Source: Marinobacter alexandrii
GTDB lineage: Bacteria > Pseudomonadota > Gammaproteobacteria > Pseudomonadales > Oleiphilaceae
DNA: 64,000 nucleotides
Direction of reading: 5' to 3'
Assembly (NCBI RefSeq): GCF_005871205.1
Contig: NZ_SWKM01000011.1
Span: 124,001-188,000, forward strand
The notes under the pieces are model-generated. The model searched no databases. It saw only the letters and a program-made list of their open reading frames with translations, and was not told where the DNA came from. Shown here piece after piece: positions 33,122 through 41,948 of this stretch (its first letter is position 1; every line of letters begins with the position of its first letter). Both the position numbers and the translations under genes were made by a program.

Positions 33122-35206
33122 ATGTCCCAGAATTTAGCGCTTTCCAAGGTTGGAGTCCGTCGCACCGGGTTGGAGTGGTTCTCTTCTCTGCCCGCCTGTC
33201 TGTTGCTGTTGGCGGTGGTGGTATTCTCGACCAGCAGTGATATCCACAACCAGATGTTGCGAGGGGGCGAACAGCTCTGGAGCGGTTACTACAAGCTGCG
33301 GATGGATCCAGTTCAACCTACCTGTAACGCCAACCGGGATGTTGATGCAGCGGTCGCGGCGGAATTGGCGGAAACGCCCGCCAGTGATGATCCCATGGCG
33401 GCGCTTCTTGGCGCCGTGGAAAAGAACCCGGCCGAAGTCCGGCTTGCCATCGAACGGTCACTGGCCGATTGTCGGGAAGCCTATCAGAGCTACGAGAGCC
33501 TGCAGGGGCAGCTGACGCCGGGTCTGAAAGCTTACCGGGCGGTTGAGCTGTTCATTGCCGACCTGATTGCCTTCGGGCTGTCGTCCCAGCGCTATATCCT
33601 GGTCCTCTTGGTCATGCTGTGTGCGGTCACTGCTACGCTGACCCGCCACCACATCGCCATGCGTGCCATGGAGACCCGGCTGGACTACACCGTGTCTCAT
33701 ACCCTGCAAACCATCGCCAACGCCATGTTGCTGGGGTCCAGTGTCATTTTTCGCCAGTCTACCTTGGGGGCCGAAACCTCAATCTCATCGGAAGAGTTGC
33801 TGCTGCATAACTTCTGGATTGCGGGCTTTGGCTGCCTGACCCTGGCCTGCCTGTACCGCTTATTCCAGGTACCTGAAGAGCTGGAAGAGGGTGGCAATCT
33901 GAACAAGGCGTTCCTCGCCGTACCGCTCTACACCGGGATGTGTTTGATCTCTGGCAGCTATTTCGCCCTGATTGGTCATGCCTCGGGTATTGGCATCTAC
34001 CTGGGCAAGATGATGGAACTGTCCGACATGTTCCTGAATGTGGGCTTGTATGTTTGGGTCGGGATGATGCTGAAGCAGACCCGTTTGGCCACGCTGGTGT
34101 TCGATGTTTTTCGGCCCTGGCGTATGCCGCCGGAATTGCTGGCGGTGGTGGCGGTATTAGTCGCAGCTATTCCGACCGCTTACACCGGTGCTTCGGGTAT
34201 CTTTGTGATCGCCGCCGGTGCGGTCATCTACAGTGAGTTACGGGCTGCGGGCGCCCGGCGCCAGCTGGCGCTGGCTGCCACGGCCATGTCCGGCTCACTG
34301 GGTGTCGTGTTGCGGCCCTGCCTTCTGGTGGTTGTGATTGCGTATCTGAACCGGGAAGTCACCACTGACGAGTTGTTTGGATGGGGCATTTGGGTGTTTG
34401 TCCTGACCGCCACCCTGTTTCTGCTGGTGGCACTGACGGTGAATCGCCAGAGCAAGTTCGAGCTGGCACCCTCCTCGGTAGCGTTCCCGGCCATGCTGCA
34501 GGCAATGAAACCGCTGGTTCCCTACGTGCTGGTCATTATTGCAGTGGTGCTGCTGTACCGAATCGCGCTGGATGTGAGCATGGATGAATTCTCCGCGCCG
34601 CGCCTGCTGCCGGTCATCATGCTGGCGATCCTGGCGTATGAACACTTCGCTCTGAAGCCTCGCCGGATCCGATCCCCGGACGAAGTTGGCCATCCTGGCC
34701 TGGAGCGCTGCTTAAGAAGGGCCACCAACGACACCACTGCGGAAATCGGTGCGCTACTGCTGCTGTTGGGGCTGTCCGTGAGCATCGGTGGCGTCATCGA
34801 GCGCTCCCATATCATGCAAAGTTTTCCACAGGCATTCGACAGTGCCTGGTCGGCCATGCTTCTGATGGTCGTCATCCTGGTGATACTGGGCATGATCATG
34901 GACGCCTTCGGCGCGGTCATCCTGGTCACGGCGACCGTGGCGACCATTGCCTACGCCAGTGGCATCCATCCGATCCATTTCTGGATGGTTACCCTGGTGG
35001 CCTTTGAACTGGGATACCTAAGCCCGCCGGTGGCGCTGAACCATTTGCTGACACGGCAAGTGGTGGGTGAAGCGGAAGTGCTGGCGGCCCAGCAGGAGTC
35101 CGGCACCTTCTACCAGCGTCATGAGCGCATCATTATGCCACTCATCGCCATGGGGATTTCTCTGGTGCTCGTCGCGTTCGTGCCGCTGTTGTTTTATGCG
35201 GTTTAG
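33122..35206 (+). CDS. Fused TRAP transporter permease (Q-like plus M domains)
   Basis: A 694-residue integral membrane protein, far longer than an ordinary DctM (about 430). The N-terminal third has one helix (about 20-40), a periplasmic insert of about 90 residues with two Cys, and several more helices resembling a DctQ-like part. The remainder is a TRAP large-permease (GTASGIFVIAAGAV-like AYTGASGIFVIAAGAVIYSEL; LGMIMDAFGAVILVTA; ELGYLSPPVALNHLLTR). It would carry a solute driven by Na+ or H+ gradients. Directly downstream of the TatT-like gene. Substrate not deducible. Confidence 0.82.
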   Translation: MSQNLALSKVGVRRTGLEWFSSLPACLLLLAVVVFSTSSDIHNQMLRGGEQLWSGYYKLRMDPVQPTCNANRDVDAAVAAELAETPASDDPMAALLGAVEKNPAEVRLAIERSLADCREAYQSYESLQGQLTPGLKAYRAVELFIADLIAFGLSSQRYILVLLVMLCAVTATLTRHHIAMRAMETRLDYTVSHTLQTIANAMLLGSSVIFRQSTLGAETSISSEELLLHNFWIAGFGCLTLACLYRLFQVPEELEEGGNLNKAFLAVPLYTGMCLISGSYFALIGHASGIGIYLGKMMELSDMFLNVGLYVWVGMMLKQTRLATLVFDVFRPWRMPPELLAVVAVLVAAIPTAYTGASGIFVIAAGAVIYSELRAAGARRQLALAATAMSGSLGVVLRPCLLVVVIAYLNREVTTDELFGWGIWVFVLTATLFLLVALTVNRQSKFELAPSSVAFPAMLQAMKPLVPYVLVIIAVVLLYRIALDVSMDEFSAPRLLPVIMLAILAYEHFALKPRRIRSPDEVGHPGLERCLRRATNDTTAEIGALLLLLGLSVSIGGVIERSHIMQSFPQAFDSAWSAMLLMVVILVILGMIMDAFGAVILVTATVATIAYASGIHPIHFWMVTLVAFELGYLSPPVALNHLLTRQVVGEAEVLAAQQESGTFYQRHERIIMPLIAMGISLVLVAFVPLLFYAV

Positions 35207-35218
35207 GGGGCAGCCACA

Positions 35219-35252
35219 AAAAAAGCGCCGTGCTTTCGCAAGGCGCTTTTTT
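35219..35252. terminator. Bidirectional intrinsic terminator
   Basis: AAAAAAGCGCC (35219-35229) pairs with GGCGCTTTTTT (35242-35252), so each strand has a GC stem with a T run. It sits between the converging TRAP permease and pckA and likely ends both. Confidence 0.85.
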
Positions 35253-35268
35253 ATTTGGGCTGGTGGGC

Positions 35269-36801
35269 TTAGAGCTTCGGCCCGGCCTCAACAATCGCGT
35301 CAGAGACATCGAACTTTTTGAAGTTCTCGACGAACTGGGCGATCAGCTCGGCAGCTTTGCCGTCGTAGTACTCTGGGCTCGTCCAGGTGTTACGTGGATT
35401 CAACAGCGAGGAGTCCACCTCTGGGACGTACTTGGGTACGTGCAGGTTCAGGGTCGGAAGGTGCTCCGTTTCCACGTCGTCCAGATCGCCGTTCTGAATG
35501 GCGGCAATAATGGCGCGGGTGGTCGGAATACTAAAACGCTGGCCCTCACCGTAAGGACCGCCGGTCCAGCCGGTGTTCACCAGGAATACCTTGCTACCGA
35601 ACTCGTCCATCCGCTTCATCAGCAGCTCGGCGTAAACGCCGGCCGGGCGCGGGAAGAACGGCGCACCAAAGCAGGTGGAGAACGTGGACTTCAGCTTGGA
35701 CGAAGAGCCCATCTCGGTAGAACCAACCAGTGCGGTGTAACCGCTCAGGAAGTGGTAGGCCGCCGCTTCCTTGGTCAGGATCGACACCGGCGGTAATACA
35801 CCGGTCATGTCGCAGGTCAGGAAGACAATGTGCGAAGGCTCGCCGGCGCGATTTTCGAGGACACGCTTTTCCACATGCTCGAGCGGGTAGGCGCAACGGG
35901 AGTTCTCGGTGAGCGAGACGTCGGTGTAGTCCGGTTCGCGGGTTTCCGGGTCGATGGTGACGTTTTCGACGATGGCACCAAAGCGGATTGCATCCCAGAT
36001 GATGGGCTCGTTCTTCTGGGACAGGTCGATGCACTTGGCATAGCAACCGCCCTCGATATTAAAGACCGTTCCAGGGCCCCAGCCGTGCTCGTCATCGCCG
36101 ATCAGGAAGCGGTTCGGATCGGCCGAGAGGGTCGTCTTGCCGGTGCCTGACAGGCCGAAGAACAGGCAGGTCTGGCCGTCTTCTCCGACGTTGGCTGAGC
36201 AGTGCATTGGCAGAACGTCTTTTTCCGGCAGCAGGAAGTTCTGCACCGAGAACATGGCCTTCTTCATCTCGCCGGCGTAGTGCATGCCAGCCAGCAGGAC
36301 CTTGCGCTTGGCAAAGTTGATCATCACGCAGCCGTTGCTGTTGGTGCCATCGCGCTCGGGATCGCACTCAAAATTGGCGGCGTTCAGGATCTGCCATTCC
36401 TGCTTGTCGGCCGGGTTGTAGCTGTCCGGGCGAATAAACAGGTTGCGACCGAACAGGTTCTGCCACGCGGTTTCAGTGGTCATCTTGACCGGAAGATAGT
36501 GCTCGGGATCGGAGCCGACGTGAACGTGAGAGACAAACTGGTCTTTCTCGGCGATGTAGGCTTCAACTCGATCCCAGAGGGCGTCGAACTTTTCGGCGTC
36601 AAACGGGCGGTTGATCGGACCCCAGTGGATATCATCAGCGGTGCTCGGCTCTTCGATGATAAAACGGTCCATGGGAGACCGGCCTGTGCGCTCACCGGTT
36701 TTCACAACCAGTGAACCGTTAGCAGCTAGCTGGCCTTCGTTGCGTGCCAGTGCCTGCTCGACCAGTTGTGCTGTACTCAGATCATTATAAGTGTTGCTCA
36801 C
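35269..36801 (-). CDS. pckA: Phosphoenolpyruvate carboxykinase (ATP)
   Basis: A 510-residue enzyme converting oxaloacetate and ATP to PEP, CO2 and ADP in gluconeogenesis. Landmarks: [11 protein letters not shown], the kinase-1a loop [18 protein letters not shown] (P-loop), [21 protein letters not shown], and [13 protein letters not shown]. Length is typical of the ATP-dependent family. Monocistronic by appearance, with hslO upstream on the same strand but separated by a strong terminator. ATG at 36801 follows CGAGGTCGAAGTG. Confidence 0.97.
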   Translation of the reverse strand: MSNTYNDLSTAQLVEQALARNEGQLAANGSLVVKTGERTGRSPMDRFIIEEPSTADDIHWGPINRPFDAEKFDALWDRVEAYIAEKDQFVSHVHVGSDPEHYLPVKMTTETAWQNLFGRNLFIRPDSYNPADKQEWQILNAANFECDPERDGTNSNGCVMINFAKRKVLLAGMHYAGEMKKAMFSVQNFLLPEKDVLPMHCSANVGEDGQTCLFFGLSGTGKTTLSADPNRFLIGDDEHGWGPGTVFNIEGGCYAKCIDLSQKNEPIIWDAIRFGAIVENVTIDPETREPDYTDVSLTENSRCAYPLEHVEKRVLENRAGEPSHIVFLTCDMTGVLPPVSILTKEAAAYHFLSGYTALVGSTEMGSSSKLKSTFSTCFGAPFFPRPAGVYAELLMKRMDEFGSKVFLVNTGWTGGPYGEGQRFSIPTTRAIIAAIQNGDLDDVETEHLPTLNLHVPKYVPEVDSSLLNPRNTWTSPEYYDGKAAELIAQFVENFKKFDVSDAIVEAGPKL

Positions 36802-36912
36802 TTCGACCTCGCCCTTGGGATGTCTTCGTGACTGCTCAGGCCGCCCCCCAAATTTGACGGAAATCTGAACAATCGGGTCAATTCAGGCGCGCTATTATGC
36901 CAGAGGCGCCGG

Positions 36913-36959
36913 CAAAAAACGACTGCCCAGGAAGCCGCGCCATACGCGGCTTCCGGGCA
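36913..36959 (-). terminator. Strong terminator downstream of hslO
   Basis: TGCCC-A-GGAAGCCGCG (36924-36939) pairs with CGCGGCTTCC-GGGCA (36945-36959): 15 pairs with a single bulge and a 5-nt loop. Read on the minus strand it is followed closely by GTCGTTTTTTG. It ends hslO transcription before pckA. Confidence 0.8.
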
Positions 36960-36973
36960 ATTACATAGTGGTG

Positions 36974-37828
36974 TTAGTGTAACGTATGGCCGGTGAAAAG
37001 ATGATCAATGTCGTTCCTATCGAAGCGATAGTGTGCGTGACAGAATTGGCAGTCCATATCGATCTGGCCCTGCTCATCCAGGATGCTGTAGCACTCGTCT
37101 TTGCCAATCGCTTCCAAGGCGCCCAGGGTCCGTTCCCGCGAACAGCTGCACCGGAAGGCAACGGTCTCGGGTTCGAACAGGCGCACGGTTTCCTCGTGGA
37201 ACAGCCGGTGCAGAACGGTTTCACTGTCGAGTTCCAACAGCTCTGAGGCCTCCACGGTGCGGGCCAGGTGGTTCACCCGGTCCCATAAATCGTCGTCCTG
37301 CTCTGTGGTGCCCGGCATGCGCTGAAGCAAAAGCCCGGCTGCGCAGTGCTCGTCGGCGAACAGGATCAGGCTGGTGGCAATCTGCTCAGAGCGCTCGAAG
37401 TATTCTTCAAGGCAGCCTGCCAGGCTGTTCTCTTCCCGAGGTACAACACCTTGATAGCGATTGCCTTTGTTCGGAGTGATGGTAATAGCCATTCGGCCTT
37501 CGCCTAGCATATCGTGCAGGTTTTCCTCGCTCACGGCGTGCTCATCGAAGCGAGCCAGGCCGCGGATGTAGCGGTCATGACTGCATTCTGCCATCAGGGT
37601 ACGGAGCGGCCCTTCGCCCTGGGCCTGCAGTGACAGGGTGCCTTCAAACTTGAGGGTGCTGCTCATCAGAACGCTGGCCACCAGTGCCTCACCCAGTAGG
37701 CTGCGAACGGAATCAGGGTAGGGGGCCTGGCTGCCGATTTCCTGGAAACTTTCCCCCAGTTGGACCCAGGCGCCCCGGACTTGGCTGTCCTCAAAGATAA
37801 AGCGCTGGAATTGGTCACGGGATGCCAT
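36974..37828 (-). CDS. hslO: Hsp33 redox-regulated chaperone
   Basis: A 284-residue holdase chaperone activated by oxidation and unfolding. The C-terminal zinc switch has the expected CxC (FRCSCSRE, about 229-235) and CxxC (CQFC, about 261-264). The N-terminal part shows QGEGPLRTLMAECSHDRYIRGLA. The order hslR-hslO on one strand is standard: hslR precedes it and probably shares its transcript, giving a stress-protection pair. ATG at 37828 after a GGAGATACACC site. Confidence 0.95.
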   Translation of the reverse strand: MASRDQFQRFIFEDSQVRGAWVQLGESFQEIGSQAPYPDSVRSLLGEALVASVLMSSTLKFEGTLSLQAQGEGPLRTLMAECSHDRYIRGLARFDEHAVSEENLHDMLGEGRMAITITPNKGNRYQGVVPREENSLAGCLEEYFERSEQIATSLILFADEHCAAGLLLQRMPGTTEQDDDLWDRVNHLARTVEASELLELDSETVLHRLFHEETVRLFEPETVAFRCSCSRERTLGALEAIGKDECYSILDEQGQIDMDCQFCHAHYRFDRNDIDHLFTGHTLH

Positions 37829-37908
37829 GGTGTATCTCCTGAAAAAACTGAGTTGGGCTCTGAGGCGAGCCCAGTTTTGGTCGTTCGGCGCACTGCACTG
37901 AAAAAGAG

Positions 37909-38316
37909 TCAGATGTTGTTCTGCTCGCGGAAGCGCTGAATATCGCGGCGGTCTTTCTTGGACGGCCGTCGCGCCGGTGGTAATTGGGCGGCCTGCATGG
38001 TTTTACGCTGCCACGCGAGGTCTTCCCGTTTTTTAATGCTGTCGTCGGTCTCGTGGTAAAGCTTCTGGGCTTCCGGGGCGCCTCGGCGACGGTCGCTGAT
38101 GTCGTCAACGATGATGACTTTTTCCTGCCAGCCCAATCGCAGGGTCAATTTTGCGCCGGCTTCCACCATCCTGCCGGGCTTGCAGCGCTGGCCGTTGTAG
38201 TGGACCTTGCCGCCTTCAATGGCCTCCTTGGCCAAGGAGCGGGTTTTGTAGAAACGCGCCGCCCAGAGCCATTTGTCGAGTCTTACGCGGTTGTCGTCAG
38301 TGGTGGGTGCCGCCAT
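37909..38316 (-). CDS. hslR: Hsp15 ribosome-associated heat-shock protein
   Basis: A 135-residue S4-domain protein: RLDKWLWAARFYKTRSLAKEAIEGGKVHYNGQRCKPG is the alpha-L RNA-binding motif. The basic C-terminal tail (KKDRRDIQRFREQNN) is typical. Hsp15 recycles 50S subunits carrying a stalled nascent chain. Followed by hslO after about 80 nt. ATG at 38316. Confidence 0.95.
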   Translation of the reverse strand: MAAPTTDDNRVRLDKWLWAARFYKTRSLAKEAIEGGKVHYNGQRCKPGRMVEAGAKLTLRLGWQEKVIIVDDISDRRRGAPEAQKLYHETDDSIKKREDLAWQRKTMQAAQLPPARRPSKKDRRDIQRFREQNNI

Positions 38317-38357
38317 GTCTCCTCGCCTGATGAACGCCTGAAATGATTATAACCTGC

Positions 38358-39047
38358 TCACCGACCGGATGGCAGAGACTGGCGTTGGCGCAACGCTGGC
38401 AGCACTTCATCGAAATGATGAATGCCGGGGATCTCCGGATGCTGCTTATGCGCCGCTTGCTGACTGTCGGGCGCCAGGACCGCCAGACACTGGCCGATGC
38501 CGGCATCCCGGGCACTCTCAAGAACCGGGAAGCTGTCGTCCACCATCAGTGTTGAGCTGGCCTGGTAGGGCGCCAGTTGATGCAGGTCCTGCCAGAACTG
38601 CCGGTCTTCCTTGGCGCGTCCGAGCTGGTGACTGGATACGATGGCATCGACCCGCTGATCCAGTCCGGTTCGTTCCAGTTTCAGTTTCAGGGGATCTGGA
38701 TGGCAGTTGGTGACGATCACCGTGCGCAGGCCAGACTCGCGCAGGGCGTCGAGAAAATCGATGACGTGGGGGCGGTAACCAATCTTGTCGCCCACTTCTG
38801 ATTTCAGCTCGGTGATGTCCAGGGCTAGCCGGTTGCTCCAGTAATCGGTGCAGTACCAGTTCAGGGTGCCGCGTTCGGCCATGATCATCGGAATGATATG
38901 GTCTTTGGCGTCCTGATGGGCCAGGTTGTGCCGCTCTGCGTAGCGCAGGGGCAGGTGTTCCAGCCAGAAATGGGAGTCAAAATGCAGATCGAGAAGGGTT
39001 CCATCCATATCGAGGAACACCGTCTCCAGCGAGGACCAATTCACCAT
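38358..39047 (-). CDS. yrfG: GMP/IMP nucleotidase YrfG (HAD family)
   Basis: A 229-residue haloacid-dehalogenase phosphatase: motif I FLDMDGTLLDL (Asp12, Asp14 by count from MVNWSS), motif II VTNCHPD, motif III Lys region KEDRQFW, motif IV LMVDDSFPVL. LHFDSHFWLEHLP is typical of YrfG. Its neighbour hslR-hslO on the same strand is the usual context. The start is odd: the ATG at 39047 has no Shine-Dalgarno sequence because a terminator hairpin ends 9 nt upstream. Confidence 0.88.
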   Translation of the reverse strand: MVNWSSLETVFLDMDGTLLDLHFDSHFWLEHLPLRYAERHNLAHQDAKDHIIPMIMAERGTLNWYCTDYWSNRLALDITELKSEVGDKIGYRPHVIDFLDALRESGLRTVIVTNCHPDPLKLKLERTGLDQRVDAIVSSHQLGRAKEDRQFWQDLHQLAPYQASSTLMVDDSFPVLESARDAGIGQCLAVLAPDSQQAAHKQHPEIPGIHHFDEVLPALRQRQSLPSGR

Positions 39048-39051
39048 AAAC

Positions 39052-39082
39052 AAAAACAGCCTGAAGATTTTTCTTCAGGCTG
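39052..39082 (-). terminator. Minus-strand terminator abutting the yrfG start
   Basis: CAGCCTGAAGA (39057-39067) pairs exactly with TCTTCAGGCTG (39072-39082) across a 4-nt loop; on the minus strand the stem is followed by TTTTTG. It should end the small exported-protein gene at 39134 and leaves almost no room for a yrfG leader. Confidence 0.8.
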
Positions 39083-39133
39083 CCGCAGAAGCTCGGCCTT
39101 GGCAAGCCGGGATAGTACGGATTTGTCACGGGA

Positions 39134-39466
39134 TCAGTTGGCGCTTTGTTGGACCGGTTCAGGCTTGCGACCAACCCGGGTGCAGCCCAGGCAACGAACA
39201 AACGTCGCTTTAGCCGGACCCACGACCAGGACTTCGCCGGCTTCTCCGGCATTCCCGCCCAACAAGGAGAACGGCAGTGACACCAGGTAGACAGCGCTGC
39301 CAATGACAGTTGTGGCCAGTAGGACCGGGCGGGCGAAAATGGCATCACCGGTCATCGCAAGCGCAGATGGGCTTTCGTCCACCGCCTTGGCATGCCCGAC
39401 AGAAGAAAACGCCAACAGGCAGGCGGCCAGCGTGGCCATCAGTGTGCGGGAAATCTTTCGAGTCAT
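39134..39466 (-). CDS. Small exported protein of unknown function
   Basis: A 110-residue protein with a clear signal peptide (TLMATLAACLLAFSSVGHA, cleavage near residue 26). The mature part has one hydrophobic stretch (PVLLATTVIGSAVYLVSLPFSLLGG) and a C-terminal CLGCTRVGR with a CxxC-type pair (RCLGC). I recall similar small proteins in pseudomonads and marinobacters, sometimes loosely named multidrug transporter, which the sequence does not support. Single gene with its own terminator. ATG at 39466 after AGGAGACAGTACG. Confidence 0.72.
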   Translation of the reverse strand: MTRKISRTLMATLAACLLAFSSVGHAKAVDESPSALAMTGDAIFARPVLLATTVIGSAVYLVSLPFSLLGGNAGEAGEVLVVGPAKATFVRCLGCTRVGRKPEPVQQSAN

Positions 39467-39663
39467 CGTACTGTCTCCTGAACTTGTCGCCCCTGTGGTT
39501 TCTGTCTCGCCCCAGGGTATCGATCACACCCTTTTGAACGCTGAGTGGACGCTGAATACGCCCCTCAGTGTAGACGAAGGGCATTATATCTCTGTTAACT
39601 ATGAATCATATTTGCGTATTTTCAAAAGATTTTTCGTTGCAAATTGTGCATTTGTATTGGTGG

Positions 39664-40476
39664 CTATCGCTGGCATCGGGGGCAATAGACGGTGGAGCGA
39701 TTGTTCATACGGACCTCCTTTAAAACGGTCTCACACTCGGGGCACGGGGCGCCTGCGCGGCCGTAGACCAACAGTGACTGGGCGAAATAACCCGGTTTGC
39801 CATCGCTATTTACAAAGTCCCGCAGGGTGGTTCCGCCCATCAGTATGGCTGCGCTAAGGGTTTCCCGGATCGCCTCGGCGAGCAGGTGGTAGCGGTCCAG
39901 GCTGATCCGTCCTGCCTGCCGTCTGGGGTGAATGCCGGCCTTGAACAGGGCCTCGTTGGCGTAGATGTTGCCCACGCCCACCACCACGTGGTTATCCATG
40001 ATGAAGGATTTGACCGGCGTCTTCCGGGATCGGGACAGCCGATACAGCATGGGACCGTTGAACTCCGCCGACAGGGGTTCGGGCCCCAGGTTGGCAATCA
40101 GCGGATGGCTGTCGGCGGCGTCTGACCACAGCCAGCAACCAAACCGTCGCGGGTCATTAAAGCGCAGGGCGACACCGCTCTGTAGCCTCAGCTCGACATG
40201 ATCATGGGTCATAGGCGGGGCCTGGTCGGAAATGATGCGCAGGCTGCCGGACATACCCAGGTGAACAATCACCGTGCCGCCGTCCAGATTCAAAAACAGA
40301 TACTTGGCGCGCCGGTCCACGGTGCGGATGGTCTGGCCTTTGAGGCGTTCAGCCAGGTCATCCGGCACCGGCCAGCGCAGGTTGGCATTGCGGACTGTGA
40401 CCTGAGTGATGCGCTGGCCTTCACAGTGGGGGGCAATGCCGCGCCGGGTGGTTTCAACTTCGGGTAATTCGGGCAC
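39664..40476 (-). CDS. mutM: Formamidopyrimidine-DNA glycosylase
   Basis: A 270-residue base-excision enzyme removing 8-oxoguanine. N-terminal [13 protein letters not shown] supplies the catalytic Pro2/Glu3; RRAKYLF holds the conserved Lys; [13 protein letters not shown] is the helix-two-turn-helix; the C-terminus is a zinc finger (CPEC ... CPRC). Length is normal. Divergent from desA across 235 bp. Confidence 0.96.
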   Translation of the reverse strand: MPELPEVETTRRGIAPHCEGQRITQVTVRNANLRWPVPDDLAERLKGQTIRTVDRRAKYLFLNLDGGTVIVHLGMSGSLRIISDQAPPMTHDHVELRLQSGVALRFNDPRRFGCWLWSDAADSHPLIANLGPEPLSAEFNGPMLYRLSRSRKTPVKSFIMDNHVVVGVGNIYANEALFKAGIHPRRQAGRISLDRYHLLAEAIRETLSAAILMGGTTLRDFVNSDGKPGYFAQSLLVYGRAGAPCPECETVLKEVRMNNRSTVYCPRCQR

Positions 40477-40581
40477 GCGGTGACACTCCGGGCGGTTAGG
40501 GGTTGTCGGCTGGCTGGTAGGCCAAGGCTAATTTGGAAACACACTAAGTGTAATCAGTAACAAAATTGCAGCCAAATACGG

Positions 40582-40611
40582 TTGTGACAGCGAACACCTG
40601 TACGCTAAAGT
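40582..40611 (+). promoter_or_regulatory. Putative desA promoter
   Basis: TTGTGA (40582-40587) and TAAAGT (40606-40611) with an 18-bp spacer form a plausible sigma-70 promoter about 100 nt upstream of desA. The spacer is filled by the palindrome at 40589-40606, which would block it when occupied. Confidence 0.45.
40589..40606. promoter_or_regulatory. FabR/DesT-like operator upstream of desA
   Basis: The 18-mer AGCGAACACCTGTACGCT is a symmetric AGCG-N-ACA-NN-TGT-N-CGCT. This is very like the TetR-family FabR/DesT operators that control unsaturated fatty acid genes in gammaproteobacteria. It overlaps a likely promoter of a desaturase gene, which is the expected target. Binding is inferred; no fabR/desT gene is in the window. 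Confidence 0.6.
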
Positions 40612-40711
40612 GGCATCATTGGCTTGCTGTCCCCCTACGAAGGTCTGATACTCTCCTGTTCTCTCTCCTTCCGGAACGGCGCAAGTCGCTGAATTGATTT
40701 GAGGATTTTTT

Positions 40712-41890
40712 ATGTGGTTTAACGGTCTTCTTGACCTGTCGGTGATGCAGTTGATTCTGGTTGCGCTGGGTATGACCCACATCACCATTGTGAGTGTGAC
40801 GCTCTACCTGCATCGCCATTCGGCCCACAATTCGCTGGACCTGCACCCCGTTCTGAAGCACTTCTTCCGCTTCTGGTTGTGGATGACCACTGCCCAGAAC
40901 ACCAAGGAGTGGACTGCCATCCATCGGAAACATCACGCCAAGTGCGAAACCGAGGATGATCCTCACAGCCCGGTGGTACTGGGCATCAAGAAGGTGCTGT
41001 TCGAGGGTGCTGAGCTTTACGCCACTGCAGCCACGCCGGAAACCCTGGAGCGTTATGGCCAGCGCACCCCGGAAGACTGGATTGAACGAAATGTATACAG
41101 CCGCTACAAGATGCTGGGTGTTTCGTTGCTGGCAGTGATTAACCTGGCACTGTTCGGCGTGCACGGCATCTGGATCTGGGCCCTGCAGATGATGTGGATT
41201 CCAGTCTGGGCCGCAGGCGTCGTGAACGGCCTTGGCCACTGGTTTGGCTACCGCAACTTCGAGTGCACCGACAATGCCCACAACATCTCTCCCTGGGGGA
41301 TTTTGATTGGCGGTGAAGAACTGCACAACAACCACCACACCTATCCGAATTCGTCCAAGCTTTCGCGGCGGTGGTACGAAGTGGACATTGGCTGGGGTTA
41401 TATTCGTCTGTTCCAGCTGTTTGGCATGGCCAAGCCGAAGGGATACCGGCCGATTGCCCATCATGTGCCGGGCAAGCAGGAAGTGGATGTTGAAACCGTA
41501 CAGGCCATCGCCAACAACCGGTTCGACATCATGCGCCAGTACCGCAAGCGCGTCATGGAGCCAGCATTGCGCCAGCAACGGGCGCTCATGGATGACGAAA
41601 TCCGGCCCCGCTATCGCAAGCTCAAGCAGCTGTTGTCACGTGAAATCACGCTGATTCAGCCGAAAGAAAAGGAAACCCTGGAATCTGTTCTGGAGCGGAA
41701 CGCCATGCTGCGTCAGATCTACGACAAGAGCCACGAACTGCAGGCGCTGTGGCGCCAGCGTGGCCTCAAACCCCAGGAAAAGCTGAACGCGCTGATGGAA
41801 TGGTGTAAAGAGGCGGAAGCCAGTGGCATTCGCTATCTGGAAGAGTTCGCCGAGCACCTGCGAGCCTATTCGCTCAAGCCCGCAGCCTGA
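40712..41890 (+). CDS. desA: Membrane fatty-acyl desaturase (DesA-like)
   Basis: A 392-residue di-iron desaturase with the three His boxes: HRHSAH (HxxxxH, about 30-35), HRKHH (HxxHH, about 71-75) and HNNHH (HxxHH, about 208-212), and hydrophobic helices between them. The start MWFNGLLDLS and the long C-terminal helical tail resemble P. aeruginosa DesA, which puts a delta-9 double bond into phospholipid acyl chains. An acyl-CoA desaturase is the alternative. Single gene with its own operator and terminator. Confidence 0.82.
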   Translation: MWFNGLLDLSVMQLILVALGMTHITIVSVTLYLHRHSAHNSLDLHPVLKHFFRFWLWMTTAQNTKEWTAIHRKHHAKCETEDDPHSPVVLGIKKVLFEGAELYATAATPETLERYGQRTPEDWIERNVYSRYKMLGVSLLAVINLALFGVHGIWIWALQMMWIPVWAAGVVNGLGHWFGYRNFECTDNAHNISPWGILIGGEELHNNHHTYPNSSKLSRRWYEVDIGWGYIRLFQLFGMAKPKGYRPIAHHVPGKQEVDVETVQAIANNRFDIMRQYRKRVMEPALRQQRALMDDEIRPRYRKLKQLLSREITLIQPKEKETLESVLERNAMLRQIYDKSHELQALWRQRGLKPQEKLNALMEWCKEAEASGIRYLEEFAEHLRAYSLKPAA

Positions 41891-41898
41891 ACTGAGAA

Positions 41899-41920
41899 CC
41901 CCGCTTCGGCGGGGTTTTTT
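41899..41920 (+). terminator. Intrinsic terminator of desA
   Basis: CCCCGC (41899-41904), TTCG tetraloop, GCGGGG (41909-41914), then six T. It lies 8 nt after the desA stop codon. Confidence 0.92.
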
Positions 41921-41948
41921 GTGTTCGAATGCCAGCCCAGTGACGCCG

